A DNA stretch of 64,000 nt from Morganella morganii (GTDB taxonomy: Bacteria; Pseudomonadota; Gammaproteobacteria; Enterobacterales; Enterobacteriaceae): assembly GCF_003996855.1 (NCBI RefSeq), contig NZ_NRQY01000001.1, forward strand, positions 1,610,574 to 1,674,573. The letters run 5' to 3'. Both the position numbers and the translations under genes were made by a program. Shown piece by piece: positions 38,802 through 48,083 of this stretch. Under the pieces are notes generated by a model, which was not told where the DNA came from, searched no databases, and worked only from the letters and a program-made list of their open reading frames with translations. Position 1 is the first letter of the stretch. Each line of letters opens with the position of its first letter.

Positions 38802-39884
38802 GTGACAGAGACCTATACATCACCTTCACAGGTTGCAACACAGGAAATTTTCCTCGAACCCGCCGAAAATCAGCGTCTGCAAAGCCTCTGCGGTCCCTTC
38901 GATGATAACATCAAACTGCTCGAGCGCCGCCTCGGCACCGAAATCAGCCGCCGCGACAACCGCTTCCGGCTGACCGGCAAACCGCACTGCGTCAAAGCCG
39001 CAGCGGCGATCCTGCGCCAGCTCTATGTGGAAACCGCCCCGGTGCGCGGCGTTATCCGCGATATTGACCCGGAACAGGTTCATCTGGCCGTGGCAGAGAG
39101 CCGGGTGCCTGAGCAGAGTGACGAACATGTGCCGGATTACGGCAAGTCCGTCAATATCAAGACCAAACGCGGCGTAATCAAGCCGCGTACGCCAAACCAG
39201 GCGCAGTATATCGCTCACATTCTCGATCACGATATCACCTTCGGTATCGGCCCTGCCGGGACCGGGAAGACCTATCTGGCCGTGGCTGCTGCTGTGGATG
39301 CCCTTGAGCGTCAGGAAATCCGCCGTATTCTGCTGACCCGCCCTGCCGTTGAGGCCGGTGAGAAACTCGGCTTCCTGCCCGGCGATCTCAGCCAGAAAGT
39401 CGATCCGTATCTGCGTCCGCTGTATGACGCGCTGTTTGAAATGCTCGGCTTTGAGAAAGTGGAAAAGCTGATTGAGCGCAACGTGATTGAAGTCGCGCCG
39501 CTGGCCTATATGCGCGGCCGGACCCTGAACGACGCCTTTATTATTCTCGATGAGAGCCAGAATACCACCATCGAACAGATGAAGATGTTTCTGACCCGTA
39601 TCGGCTTTAACTCCAAAGCGGTTATCACCGGGGATATCACCCAGATTGACCTGCCGAACGGCAATAAATCCGGTCTGCGCCACGCCATTGAAGTGCTGGC
39701 GGATGTGCCGGAACTGAGCTTTAACTTCTTCCACAGTGAAGACGTGGTGCGTCATCCTATCGTGGCAAAAGTGGTTATTGCCTATGAAGCGTGGGAAGCC
39801 GCAGAACAAAAACGCAAACAAATGCTGAAACAGCAGCGTGATGCCGGACGCGCGCAGACGCAGCAGGAACAATCCCATGAGTAA
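38802..39884 (+). CDS. ybeZ: PhoH-like ATPase YbeZ
   Basis: 360 residues starting at a GTG (38802) behind AGAGAG; no ATG gives a sensible N-terminus, and the reading frame from 38688 would overlap mia[19 protein letters not shown] is Walker A and [11 protein letters not shown]alker B. YbeZ is a PhoH-family NTPase linked with the RNase YbeY in rRNA processing. Its 3' end overlaps the ybeY start by 8 nt. Confidence 0.93.
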   Translation: MTETYTSPSQVATQEIFLEPAENQRLQSLCGPFDDNIKLLERRLGTEISRRDNRFRLTGKPHCVKAAAAILRQLYVETAPVRGVIRDIDPEQVHLAVAESRVPEQSDEHVPDYGKSVNIKTKRGVIKPRTPNQAQYIAHILDHDITFGIGPAGTGKTYLAVAAAVDALERQEIRRILLTRPAVEAGEKLGFLPGDLSQKVDPYLRPLYDALFEMLGFEKVEKLIERNVIEVAPLAYMRGRTLNDAFIILDESQNTTIEQMKMFLTRIGFNSKAVITGDITQIDLPNGNKSGLRHAIEVLADVPELSFNFFHSEDVVRHPIVAKVVIAYEAWEAAEQKRKQMLKQQRDAGRAQTQQEQSHE

Positions 39885-40341
39885 TCAGATTCTTGATTTA
39901 CAAATCGCCTGTGAAAACACAGACAACCTGCCTTCTGAGGCTCAGTTTCAGTGCTGGATTGACGGCGTGCTGCCGATGTTTCAGGAAGAGAGCGAAGTGA
40001 CCATCCGCCTGGTGGATGAAGCGGAAAGCCATGAGCTGAACCTGACATACCGCGGCATGGACAAACCGACCAACGTGCTCTCCTTCCCGTTCGAAGCGCC
40101 GCCGGAAATTGAGCTGCCGCTGCTGGGCGATTTGATTATCTGCCGCCAGGTGGTGGAACGCGAAGCCGCCGAACAGGAAAAAACCGAAGAGGAGCACTGG
40201 GCACACATGGTCGTCCACGGCTGCCTGCATCTGCTGGGTTATGACCACATCGAAGACGATGAAGCGGAAGAAATGGAAGGCCTGGAAACGGAAATCTTAA
40301 AAAAATTAGGCTATTCTGATCCGTATATCACAGAAAAATAA
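39877..40341 (+). CDS. ybeY: Endoribonuclease YbeY (rRNA maturation factor)
   Basis: 154 residues from the ATG at 39877 (155 in E. coli). The zinc site H-x3-H-x5-H is seen in [12 protein letters not shown]. It works in 16S rRNA 3' maturation and ribosome quality control. In E. coli ybeX (corC) and lnt follow; here the stop codon (40339-40341) is immediately followed by AT-rich prophage DNA, so the operon is cut at this point. Confidence 0.95.
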   Translation: MSNQILDLQIACENTDNLPSEAQFQCWIDGVLPMFQEESEVTIRLVDEAESHELNLTYRGMDKPTNVLSFPFEAPPEIELPLLGDLIICRQVVEREAAEQEKTEEEHWAHMVVHGCLHLLGYDHIEDDEAEEMEGLETEILKKLGYSDPYITEK

Positions 40342-40380
40342 TTAGATTGATAATATGGTTATTTATCAAATAATTAGATT
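40336..40380. repeat. 13-bp direct repeat at the ybeY / prophage junction
   Basis: AAATAATTAGATT occurs at 40336-40348, overlapping the ybeY stop, and again at 40368-40380. It could be part of an attachment site or an integrase arm site. The partner at the other prophage end is outside the window, so this is unproven. Confidence 0.4.
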
Positions 40381-40483
40381 ATTTTTAAGATAATAAAATC
40401 AATATCATGAGCGTATGCATGTACACATATTTTATGATGAGCAGTGACTGTTATTGACATTTATCAGCTACGCGTCTAAATTT

Positions 40484-40503
40484 TACTGTGTATATAACCA
40501 GTC
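40484..40503 (+). promoter_or_regulatory. LexA (SOS) box upstream of dinI-like gene
   Basis: TACTGTGTATATAACCAGTC fits the LexA pattern CTG-N10-CAG (CTG 40486-40488, CAG 40499-40501) with the usual AT-rich centre. It lies 18 bp before the DinI-like start. Confidence 0.85.
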
Positions 40504-40520
40504 AATTAAGAGGTAATCGC

Positions 40521-40805
40521 ATGCTCCGTATTGAAGTTATTTTCAGCGGCAACCAAAAAGAGATGATGCCTCTTGGCACATTTGAAGCACTGGAAAAGGA
40601 AATAGACCGAAAGCTACGGACTCAGTATCCGGATATGAACGTTCGTATTGCGTGGGGAACCAATGCATCGATGTCAGTAACCGGCGGGAAAAATGATAAG
40701 GACAATAAAAAAATAAAAGAGATAGTGCAGGAGATTTTTGAGGACGGCAGCTGGGTACCGGAAACAGCAGACGCTTCTGATGATGTAGAATATTTTGATA
40801 AGTAA
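40521..40805 (+). CDS. DinI-like family protein (prophage)
   Basis: 94 residues from the ATG at 40521 (AAGAGG upstream). MLRIEVIFSGN...LEKEIDRKLRTQYPDMNVRIAWGTNASMSVTGGKNDKDNKKIKEIVQEIFEDGSW follows the DinI fold pattern (MRIEV N-terminus, acidic C-terminal helix), longer than E. coli DinI (81 aa). DinI modulates RecA filaments and can affect SOS-driven prophage induction. It is the only rightward gene of this prophage segment and has its own LexA box. Confidence 0.88.
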   Translation: MLRIEVIFSGNQKEMMPLGTFEALEKEIDRKLRTQYPDMNVRIAWGTNASMSVTGGKNDKDNKKIKEIVQEIFEDGSWVPETADASDDVEYFDK

Positions 40806-40844
40806 GTGACAGCCGCGCCGGACATCCACCAGCACGGCTTTGTC

Positions 40845-42320
40845 TTATTCCCCTGCGCTCCCGGCCTGATCTGCTGCTTCCTGCGCTTCACGTTCTGCCT
40901 GCTCACGCTCCATCTGTCCAGCAAGTTCACGCTGTTTCACATTCCACACAGAGCCCTGCGGCATTTCCACGCGCACATCAAGGCGGGTGGATTCCGGCAG
41001 GTCACACGGCTCGCCGTCCTGATAGAAAATACGCTCACCTTCCGGGGTGATCTCTTTCAGCCGCCAGTTCTGGAAACGATCGGGCAAATGCGCATGCTGC
41101 CGGTGACAGGTTTCAATAATCAGACTGCCGTCTTCCTGTATGCGGTCATCGACATAAACCAGCTCAAGGCCGTTATTGTCTTTCGGTACCGAAATACCAC
41201 CGTTTACGCCCCATGCACCATCTGAGTTATAACCAAGGATGCCGGTAATGTGATACTGGCCGGTGTCGGTGCGGCGGGCTTCTGCACCGGCGGATTCGTC
41301 GTTGGTGTCGAAACTACCGTCCGAGTGAATTTGGATAATCGGGGATGACACCTTCAGGAAGCCACCACCATCAACGATCGTATTTTTAGATGTTCTGTGC
41401 CAGATTGGTTGTCCATAATAGAAATTACCATCACCTGGATTGACGGGAACCCTGGTAGCAAATCCTCCGTCATGGTAACTAAGAATTTGTAAACAGCTCG
41501 ATGCTCCAGATTGATCTCCCCACCCTCGAAAATTAACTAAGCACCCATAACTGGTTCCGCTATGCCTGGACATATCCGTTAAACCGGAGCACATACCAAA
41601 TGGGTAATTTTGCCAATTGTCGTACCCGACAAGCGACCTAAAATCATAATAGGCCTGCTGGGTTAGTCTAAATTTATCAGCATAGGGATTAATGATCATA
41701 GGATTTGTAAACACATCATGTTTCGATGCAGTACCAAGTTTATCACTATCCACCTTTTTACCCAGCGCATCACTGACTGCTTTCTCATGCGGTACTGTTG
41801 TTGTTGATGCTCCGACTGATGCTGAGAGCTGCACAATCCCTTTTTGGGTCGTTGTTGCATCTTTAATTTCAGGGATTTTTATATTATCTACTTTCTCGTC
41901 TATTTTCTTAATCGCTTCATTAAGGGCCTTAATGCTATCCAGTGTCACCTTCTGGCCATTCGGCAGCTCAATTTCCACCTGACCGGTATCAATCATCCAC
42001 TGCTGCATTGCCTGGAGAAAGTAAACGATATAGCCCTGATTAGCTGACATGGTGCGGGCCGCATCTGAAATGGTATCCGGTACCGTGGTAGCGATGGAGT
42101 ATTTCGCGCCGCTGAGCGTTACCGGGGCATTGAATGACAACACCAGTTCGGTATCACTGTTTACCGCGCGGATCATCATGCTGACCGGCGCTGTGCCGTT
42201 CTCGATGCTTATAAGCTGGCCGGGTGCCACACCGTGAATATTCTTTTTCCACTGCGTACCGGTACCGGTCACAATCGGTGAGCTGGCGTTAATGGCTATC
42301 GTGCCGTCTGTGTAAATCAT
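40845..42320 (-). CDS. Phage tail fibre protein
   Basis: 491 residues from the ATG at 42320 (AAGGAA upstream); a GTG 24 nt earlier is less likely. The N-terminal part (MIYTDGTIAINASSPIVTGTGTQWKKN, ANQGYIVYFLQAMQQWMIDTG) is the attachment region. A coiled-coil-like stretch and a tail-fibre repeat (ATTTQKGIVQLSASVGASTTTVPHEKAVSDALGKK) follow, then a receptor-binding region and a C-terminal segment ending in an acidic/Gln-rich helix. The middle (about 41630-41900) is AT-richer than its flanks, suggesting a mosaic exchange. It determines host binding together with J. Confidence 0.87.
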   Translation of the reverse strand: MIYTDGTIAINASSPIVTGTGTQWKKNIHGVAPGQLISIENGTAPVSMMIRAVNSDTELVLSFNAPVTLSGAKYSIATTVPDTISDAARTMSANQGYIVYFLQAMQQWMIDTGQVEIELPNGQKVTLDSIKALNEAIKKIDEKVDNIKIPEIKDATTTQKGIVQLSASVGASTTTVPHEKAVSDALGKKVDSDKLGTASKHDVFTNPMIINPYADKFRLTQQAYYDFRSLVGYDNWQNYPFGMCSGLTDMSRHSGTSYGCLVNFRGWGDQSGASSCLQILSYHDGGFATRVPVNPGDGNFYYGQPIWHRTSKNTIVDGGGFLKVSSPIIQIHSDGSFDTNDESAGAEARRTDTGQYHITGILGYNSDGAWGVNGGISVPKDNNGLELVYVDDRIQEDGSLIIETCHRQHAHLPDRFQNWRLKEITPEGERIFYQDGEPCDLPESTRLDVRVEMPQGSVWNVKQRELAGQMEREQAEREAQEAADQAGSAGE

Positions 42321-42344
42321 GGGGTTTCCTTGAATTTCGGACAC

Positions 42345-42365
42345 AAAAAAACCGCCGGAGCGGTT
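42345..42365 (-). terminator. Terminator upstream of the tail fibre gene
   Basis: Read leftward, AACCGC / GCGGTT with a TCCG loop followed by seven T, just after the stop at 42374. Confidence 0.82.
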
Positions 42366-42373
42366 ATTTGAGA

Positions 42374-43317
42374 TTATTCGTAAATTGCACTGTCTATGTA
42401 CGGAATATCACCGGTATACCCCCATGCGCCGGAGCCACCGCCCCTGCCTACGATCAGCCATAATTGTTCTGTTCTGCCGTTCATGGCAGAAGTAGTCATG
42501 TGAAATTTCACCAAAAAATCACGGTCGATTGAAGGTACGTACAGTGAGGCATGACCCAGTGAGCGCATCATTACCGCACAGGTCGCTGTTTTTAACGTGT
42601 GTGGGCTGCCGGGATTCGACGGGATATATCCGGCTATTTGCAGAGGTTTTTGCCAGCCACACCAGCTTACTTTCCCGTTTTCATCATAAAATCGCGCGCC
42701 CCATTTCTGAGATCCATATTTACGCTCTACCCACCATCCGGGCATAAAGACATAGACAACAGATTTATTACCGGATGCTGTGATCACATGATTAGGAGCA
42801 TTATTCTGGTTATAGTAATTCCCGACAGATAATTCACCGAGCGGAATATTACTGACTTGCGGATCACGGTGTATATAGGAGCTGATAACAAAAAATAATG
42901 GCTGCGGATCTGCGCTAACCGATATCCCCGTATCTGTTTTTGTTTCTCCGGCCGCTCCCGCTCCGACATTATATTTTGCATAGAAAACATAACATTCACC
43001 ATTCGGGGTAAACATAGTTTTGCCGGTTTCATCGCGTACCGAAAAACCGAATGTCATATTGCCCCCAGAGAAAACACAATCATCACCTTCAGTGGCGACT
43101 GAATTGCAGACCACGTTACCGTATTTCCGGATACTGTCATATTAAGAGCCCCCCATATCCCCGTTGTGGGGAATGCATATAACTTACTCCCTGGTGGCAT
43201 TTCATAGGTTTTGGAGCCACTGCCGGTTATTGTCAGTATTGGTTGTACAAAATTCGATACCATGTGCACGGTATCGCGCCCCAGGTCATCAAAAGCCCTT
43301 ATTCCGAAGTCTGACAT
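42374..43317 (-). pseudogene. Tail-tip/fibre-associated protein, frameshifted at a G5 run
   Basis: The first frame starts MSDFGIRAFDDLGRDTVHMV at 43317 (GGAGG upstream) and stops at 43054. The second frame (to 42374) carries the rest, NMTFGFSVRDETGKTMFTPNGECYVFYAKYN. One extra G in the GGGGG run near 43061-43065 would join them as SLGGNMTF, giving about 314 residues. The layout (between J and fibre) and N-terminus fit a DUF6453-type phage protein, a family call made from memory. The break is a single-base deletion, an assembly error, or slippage. It overlaps the upstream lipoprotein gene by 19 nt. Confidence 0.7.
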
Positions 43318-43580
43318 TCCATCCCCTCCAGTACGCTTTCCGGAATCCAACCGCCGGAGAATTTAACCCCGTTCAGTCCGGTTTGTTTGTACCAGGTGAT
43401 GTTCTGGTGCCGTTTGTTGTCGTCTTTCTTTTTTACCAGGTGCAGTTTGTGAACCGGGTTCGGGAAGGTGGCCTCCCGGTACCACGCTACGCAATCCACA
43501 TCCGTAATCACCGGCGTACTGACAGCGCATCCGGCGGCAGACAAGACAACCACAGATAAAATAAGAGATTTATATTTCAT
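43299..43580 (-). CDS. Small phage lipoprotein next to J
   Basis: 93 residues from the ATG at 43580 (AGGGTGAG upstream). A signal peptide MKYKSLILSVVVLSAAGC ends in a lipobox with Cys18; Ala at +2 predicts the outer membrane. The mature part of about 75 residues has two further Cys and several Trp. It lies directly after J. In some lambdoid phages this place holds cor, a lipoprotein that blocks superinfection at the receptor; a similar role is possible but the sequence is not clearly Cor. Confidence 0.75.
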   Translation of the reverse strand: MKYKSLILSVVVLSAAGCAVSTPVITDVDCVAWYREATFPNPVHKLHLVKKKDDNKRHQNITWYKQTGLNGVKFSGGWIPESVLEGMECQTSE

Positions 43581-43585
43581 GATAC

Positions 43586-46500
43586 TCACCCTGTTAATCT
43601 TCCGATTTCGACCCGCAGGCGACCTTTTTCATCCCACACGCGGATTTGGTCATTCTTAATTTCCATCCGGCCACCAGAAGCATCCGACCCATTTATTTCT
43701 GTTTTTCCGGTTTTCGCATCAATCAGGAATCCGGATTTACCCGGCACATAGTTCTCCGACTGCATTTTGTCAGTGACAACGACTTCATTAAGCCAGGCCT
43801 GGTTGATAAATGCCTCACGCATAAACACCTGACCGTCCTTCATGTACATAAACAGGTCCATGGATTTATTCACCGGGTTATAAAATGCGAACTGCTGGGC
43901 GCTGAATCCGATAAGCGTGTTTACCTGTCCGCCTTTCAGCTCGGCCCCGATAACCATGCCGGCGGAATAGTCCTCACCGTTGTAATGGATCCGGACTTTC
44001 ATATCGTGAACAACGGATGCTTCACCGGCGGCCATGTCCCACTGCGCGCGGATGGAGTTCTGTGCCATGGCAAAACTGTCGTCTGCAGTCACCTTAACCG
44101 CGTCCAGTTTCTCTGCAAGTGCAGTTGTCGCGGTCACTGTGTAGTTGCGCACTTCGATAATTTCGGCTTTCATCGCACCGCTTTCACGCTGCCAGTACCC
44201 CCACTGGCCGTAAGCGTTGTTGGCGTTGTTGATAATGGCCTCGAAGTTATCATCCGCCTGGGATTGCAGGTCTTTGATGATTTGTGAGTCACTCAGCCCG
44301 GCGGCCACTTCGTCAATAATGGTCGATGCATCAAACTCCGCCACACCGCGCACAAAGTCAGTCCACGGTGACTGGTTGCCGGTTTTATCCACCAGCCGGG
44401 CACGGAAATAAAACGCGGTACCGGCGGCCAGACCGGCCAGTTCGTGAGAGCGGGACGGGTACGGTACATCGGCCAGCAGCAACAGGTTCTGCCCGTCATT
44501 GGTTTTGCTGTACTGAATTTCGGTTTTCAGGGTATCTTCCGTGAATCTACCGAACTCCCAGTTCAGTTTGATCCCGAATACCAGTGTGGCCGCACGGAAG
44601 TTCAGCGGCATCGGCGGATCTCCCACCTTACCGGTCAGCCGGGTTTCCTCTGAATACCCCCAGCCGCTGGAGATTTCCGCTGCGTTAATCGCCCTGATCC
44701 GCACCAGATAGCGGCCTGAATACACTCCCGGCACGTCAAACGAGGTGGTGGCATTACGCGGCACATTTATCCAGTTGCCGTCATCACGCCGCCACTGCGC
44801 CTCATAGGCAATGGCATTCTCCGCCGGTGACCAGGTAACCTGCATGGTTTCAATGCTGATCCCCTGGTTCACGACGGAGTAAGAGCTGATAGTGATATCT
44901 TTCGGCGGGAACTGGTTGCCGGGCGGAATAACACTGATTGGCCGTTCATCGAGTACCGCGCCGGTGTCTATCCGGTCGTATTTGTCCGGATCATGCATCG
45001 CCGCGGATATCGTGAATGTGCCATCGTCATTTTCAGTCACGCTCACCACCCGGTACTGCTGGGCGTACAGCTCATCTGACTCCGTAACCCAGACACATTC
45101 CGGTTCCGGCGTTTCACTGTATTCCGTGGTGATAGTTATCACGTTATCCGTGACCATCTGAATGGTACGGGCCTGTGATTTACCGGACGGCAGATTCAGC
45201 ATCAGCCGGTCACCCGCCGCGGCATCCGGTTTGCGGTCGAGTGTGATACTCCGGCCATTCACCGCACTGACGCGGCCACCGGTCACTTTCCCGGACAGGT
45301 TTTCATCCGCCACCGCAATGATGTAGCCCGGCTGCGGGATGTTGCCGTCCAGCCCCACGCCGAATGTCACCACCCGGTCTTTGTTGTTGGTGAGTATTCC
45401 CCAGCGGCCTTTACGGTTGGCCTCTGACTGGCGGGTACAACCGATTGCCGTCATCTCCAGCTGATTAAAACCGAACCGGTAAACCAGCTCATTTTCAAAC
45501 ACCGGCTCCATGGCATCGGCATAACCGTTCAGCGGATCTGAGTACGATACCAGCGCGGAGGAATAACGGGCCTTACTGCTGCTGCCGGAATAGGTGAAAC
45601 GACCGTCCAGCACGTTGGCTTTGGTGTAACTGTAATCTATGTCACGCGGCATATCCGCCAGGGTGATAATCTGGTTTCCGCCCCAGTAGGTCATTCCCCG
45701 GAAGATGGCTGCAAAGTCACGCAGCACGGTATAGGCTTCATTACGATCCTGCACATACACATCACAGATATAGCGCGGCTCAGTACCGCTACCACCCTTA
45801 CCGTCCGGTACCGGCTGATCACAATACTGTGCAACGCGGTACAGTTCCCATTTATCGATATTCTGCATTTTGATGCGGTCGCCGATACCGAAGCGATCGG
45901 AAACCACAATGTCGTAAAATATCCAGGCCGGGTTATTGGTCCACGCCCACTTAAACGAACCGTCCCAGGTACCGGAATACGTCCGGTGCTCCGGGTCATA
46001 GTTCAACGGTACGCGGATAACCCGCATCTTCGGCTCACAGGTAACCTGCGGGATCGAGCCGTTAAACTGTTTTGAGTCAAACTCGATATACAGCAGCGCG
46101 GTATGCGGATAGGTCAGTTTGGCATCGATCACCTCGGTGTAGCTCTGCATCACCACCGTGTCACCAATTTTCGCACTGTTGGCATCCGCCGTGATTTTCC
46201 GCACCCGTAGTGTCCAGGATGTGGCCGACTGCGGCAGATCAATACGATGGGTACGCTCATAACCCGAGGTGGTCTTGCCTTTTACGCGGCCATCAACAAC
46301 GGTTTTCCAGCTGCCGCCGTCAGTCTGCAAATCAACGGCGTATTTCACCTCATTCCCGACCATATCCCCGTTATCCTCCTGGCGGAACAGGGACGGCCAT
46401 TTCAGGCGGACGCGGACAGCTGACAACTGCGGGTTGGTGAATGCATGCGCCCACGGTGTGCTGCTCTGCACGGTGGTACCGACGGTGATTTCATTCTCTG

Positions 46501-46765
46501 CCGCCGGCATCCCCTGAATATAGGTTTGAGCCTGGGTGCCCGGACGGTATTCCCACACCACGCCGGGGAAATTTTCCGACCCATCAGCATTCAGCAGCGG
46601 CGTACCGTCCAGAAAGATATTCTTCCCGGTCAGTTCCCCGGCAAATTCCCCTTCACCGAGGGCAATCAGCAATTTTGCTTTGGCAACGGACTGTAAATCG
46701 TCCGGCTGTTCGACGGGCGTGCGCGGGCTGCCGCCGCCACCTTTGCGGCCTGTGATTTGTGTCAT
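43586..46765 (-). CDS. Tail tip host-specificity protein J
   Basis: 1059 residues (1132 in lambda J). It begins MTQITGRKGGGGSPRTPVEQPDDLQSVAKAKLLIALGEGEFAG, the characteristic J start. Fibronectin type III-like modules occur in the middle (AENAIAYEAQWRRDDGNWINVPRNATTSFDVPGVYSGRYLVRIRAIN, then TAFYFRARLVDKTGNQSPW), and a C-terminal receptor region follows (GKTEINGSDASGGRMEIKNDQIRVWDEKGRLRVEIGRL). It forms the central tip fibre that contacts the receptor. Followed immediately by the lipoprotein gene. Confidence 0.95.
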   Translation of the reverse strand: MTQITGRKGGGGSPRTPVEQPDDLQSVAKAKLLIALGEGEFAGELTGKNIFLDGTPLLNADGSENFPGVVWEYRPGTQAQTYIQGMPAAENEITVGTTVQSSTPWAHAFTNPQLSAVRVRLKWPSLFRQEDNGDMVGNEVKYAVDLQTDGGSWKTVVDGRVKGKTTSGYERTHRIDLPQSATSWTLRVRKITADANSAKIGDTVVMQSYTEVIDAKLTYPHTALLYIEFDSKQFNGSIPQVTCEPKMRVIRVPLNYDPEHRTYSGTWDGSFKWAWTNNPAWIFYDIVVSDRFGIGDRIKMQNIDKWELYRVAQYCDQPVPDGKGGSGTEPRYICDVYVQDRNEAYTVLRDFAAIFRGMTYWGGNQIITLADMPRDIDYSYTKANVLDGRFTYSGSSSKARYSSALVSYSDPLNGYADAMEPVFENELVYRFGFNQLEMTAIGCTRQSEANRKGRWGILTNNKDRVVTFGVGLDGNIPQPGYIIAVADENLSGKVTGGRVSAVNGRSITLDRKPDAAAGDRLMLNLPSGKSQARTIQMVTDNVITITTEYSETPEPECVWVTESDELYAQQYRVVSVTENDDGTFTISAAMHDPDKYDRIDTGAVLDERPISVIPPGNQFPPKDITISSYSVVNQGISIETMQVTWSPAENAIAYEAQWRRDDGNWINVPRNATTSFDVPGVYSGRYLVRIRAINAAEISSGWGYSEETRLTGKVGDPPMPLNFRAATLVFGIKLNWEFGRFTEDTLKTEIQYSKTNDGQNLLLLADVPYPSRSHELAGLAAGTAFYFRARLVDKTGNQSPWTDFVRGVAEFDASTIIDEVAAGLSDSQIIKDLQSQADDNFEAIINNANNAYGQWGYWQRESGAMKAEIIEVRNYTVTATTALAEKLDAVKVTADDSFAMAQNSIRAQWDMAAGEASVVHDMKVRIHYNGEDYSAGMVIGAELKGGQVNTLIGFSAQQFAFYNPVNKSMDLFMYMKDGQVFMREAFINQAWLNEVVVTDKMQSENYVPGKSGFLIDAKTGKTEINGSDASGGRMEIKNDQIRVWDEKGRLRVEIGRLTG

Positions 46766-46797
46766 TGTGGGATTCCTGCTGAAAAACTGAGAAAGGA

Positions 46798-47385
46798 TTA
46801 CTGCTGATCTTCGACGTAAATTCCGGCTGAGATAACGGCCCCGCCGATACGACGCTTACCGTAACCGATCGGTACCGGGTAGCCCTGGGAAACGGTGTTC
46901 GTCGGCGCGCCGAACGCATAGGACGGTTTATTTTCGCCCTGGTCTTTCATGGCGATCCCGTTTGGCTGCGGGGACAGCATCTGAATAATGCCACCCAGTA
47001 TCATGGATGCGCCTGTCATGGCCATCCCTGTTTGCAGTGCTCCCCAGGCAGCCATTGATGCACCGCCTGTCCAGAACGCAGCAGCCACCAGCACCGCACC
47101 GAAAATAACCTGAAGCAATCCGCCACTCTTGCTACCGACCACGACAGGCACAATCCGGATAACATCATCAGTCACCGGAAAACCGAGGTCATCCACCCCG
47201 ATATTCTTTTTCCCGCGAAATACCGCATAGGTTAAGCCGCGTGATTTGCTGGTATTCAGGAACTGTTCAAATCCCGGAATAGTGCAGCACAAGGCACGGA
47301 CAGCTTCAGACGTGGTACAGACAAGCCGCTGGTGAGTTTTACCAAAGGTTTTACCCAATACACCACCCAGCTCTATTTTTGCCAT
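46798..47385 (-). CDS. Tail assembly protein I
   Basis: 195 residues from the ATG at 47385 (AGGAAA upstream); a start at 47400 would add five residues. The N-terminal ubiquitin-like part (IELGGVLGKTFGKTHQRLVCTTSEAVRALCCTIPGFEQFL) and a central Gly/Ala-rich hydrophobic segment (LLQVIFGAVLVAAAFWTGGASMAAWGALQTGMAMTGASMILGGIIQML) match lambda gpI. It is needed for tail-tip assembly. Preceded by a moron gene and its terminator, which separate it from K. Confidence 0.92.
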   Translation of the reverse strand: MAKIELGGVLGKTFGKTHQRLVCTTSEAVRALCCTIPGFEQFLNTSKSRGLTYAVFRGKKNIGVDDLGFPVTDDVIRIVPVVVGSKSGGLLQVIFGAVLVAAAFWTGGASMAAWGALQTGMAMTGASMILGGIIQMLSPQPNGIAMKDQGENKPSYAFGAPTNTVSQGYPVPIGYGKRRIGGAVISAGIYVEDQQ

Positions 47386-47412
47386 TATTTCCTGTGACAT
47401 ATTTCACCCATT

Positions 47413-47434
47413 AAAAAACCCGCCGGAGCGGGTT
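47413..47434 (-). terminator. Terminator downstream of the moron lipoprotein gene
   Basis: Read leftward, AACCCGC / GCGGGTT with a TCCG loop followed by a T-run, 48 nt after the lipoprotein stop and just before gene I. Confidence 0.85.
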
Positions 47435-47481
47435 GTTATCACTATAGCTTCAGTTTAAATATCATTATTTGATTGGGTTGC

Positions 47482-47937
47482 TTATGGCTTTAATTCATCA
47501 AGCCTTTGTTGAATTACATTTTTTGAGGCATTATCTGTCACACTCATTTGCTGAACCTGCCCTGTTGCCATCTGAGTTTCCACCCACATATCAGCCCAAA
47601 CCTTTACATCATCATTTATAGGAGAAACTGTAAACCTAACCTTACTCATTGGTGCGGTAGAATAAGAGTTCCCTATTGCAAATTGCGAAAGAATTGCAGC
47701 GCCACCACTCTGTTGTTTTCCGCAGATTACTGAGCCGGTATCAGCTTGCAACACCATGAGTCCTTTTTCATTACAATAAAAAATTAGTGCATTTCTTACT
47801 TTCTCTGGTGTCGTATTCTTGTAGACACCTTCTGGCTTTCCAGATGAAGTTTGCTTATTTAATGATGCCTCTGAGGCACACCCAGTCAGCCAAGTGGCAA
47901 CTGAAGATAATAAGGCAATGTATAACGTCTTTTTCAT
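47482..47937 (-). CDS. Moron lipoprotein inserted between tail genes K and I
   Basis: 151 residues from the ATG at 47937; an ATG six codons upstream (47955) is an alternative. Signal peptide MKKTLYIALLSSVATWLTGC has an LTGC lipobox; Ala at +2 predicts the outer membrane. The mature protein has two Cys (FYCNEKG, SVICGKQ) and no family I recognise. The gene and its 150-bp upstream region are AT-rich compared with neighbours, and a strong terminator follows, the layout of a moron expressed from its own promoter in the lysogen. Lysogenic conversion or superinfection exclusion are possible roles. Confidence 0.78.
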   Translation of the reverse strand: MKKTLYIALLSSVATWLTGCASEASLNKQTSSGKPEGVYKNTTPEKVRNALIFYCNEKGLMVLQADTGSVICGKQQSGGAAILSQFAIGNSYSTAPMSKVRFTVSPINDDVKVWADMWVETQMATGQVQQMSVTDNASKNVIQQRLDELKP

Positions 47938-48083
47938 CCTACCCCACTTTTTCATTCTTTCTTTGGTATGCCGTTTTAAATATATACCCCATTACATTAA
48001 CATGGAATGACCCTAATCTGAATTCCAGTTAACGCTATAGTTAAGTTAGCTGTCGAAATTGGTTTGAAATACCTACCAGTAGG

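Noticed and set aside
43054..43350. Two separate genes at 42374-43114 and 43054-43350
   Set aside because: They overlap by 61 nt, and a single base joins them into one sensible protein, so they are treated as one broken gene.
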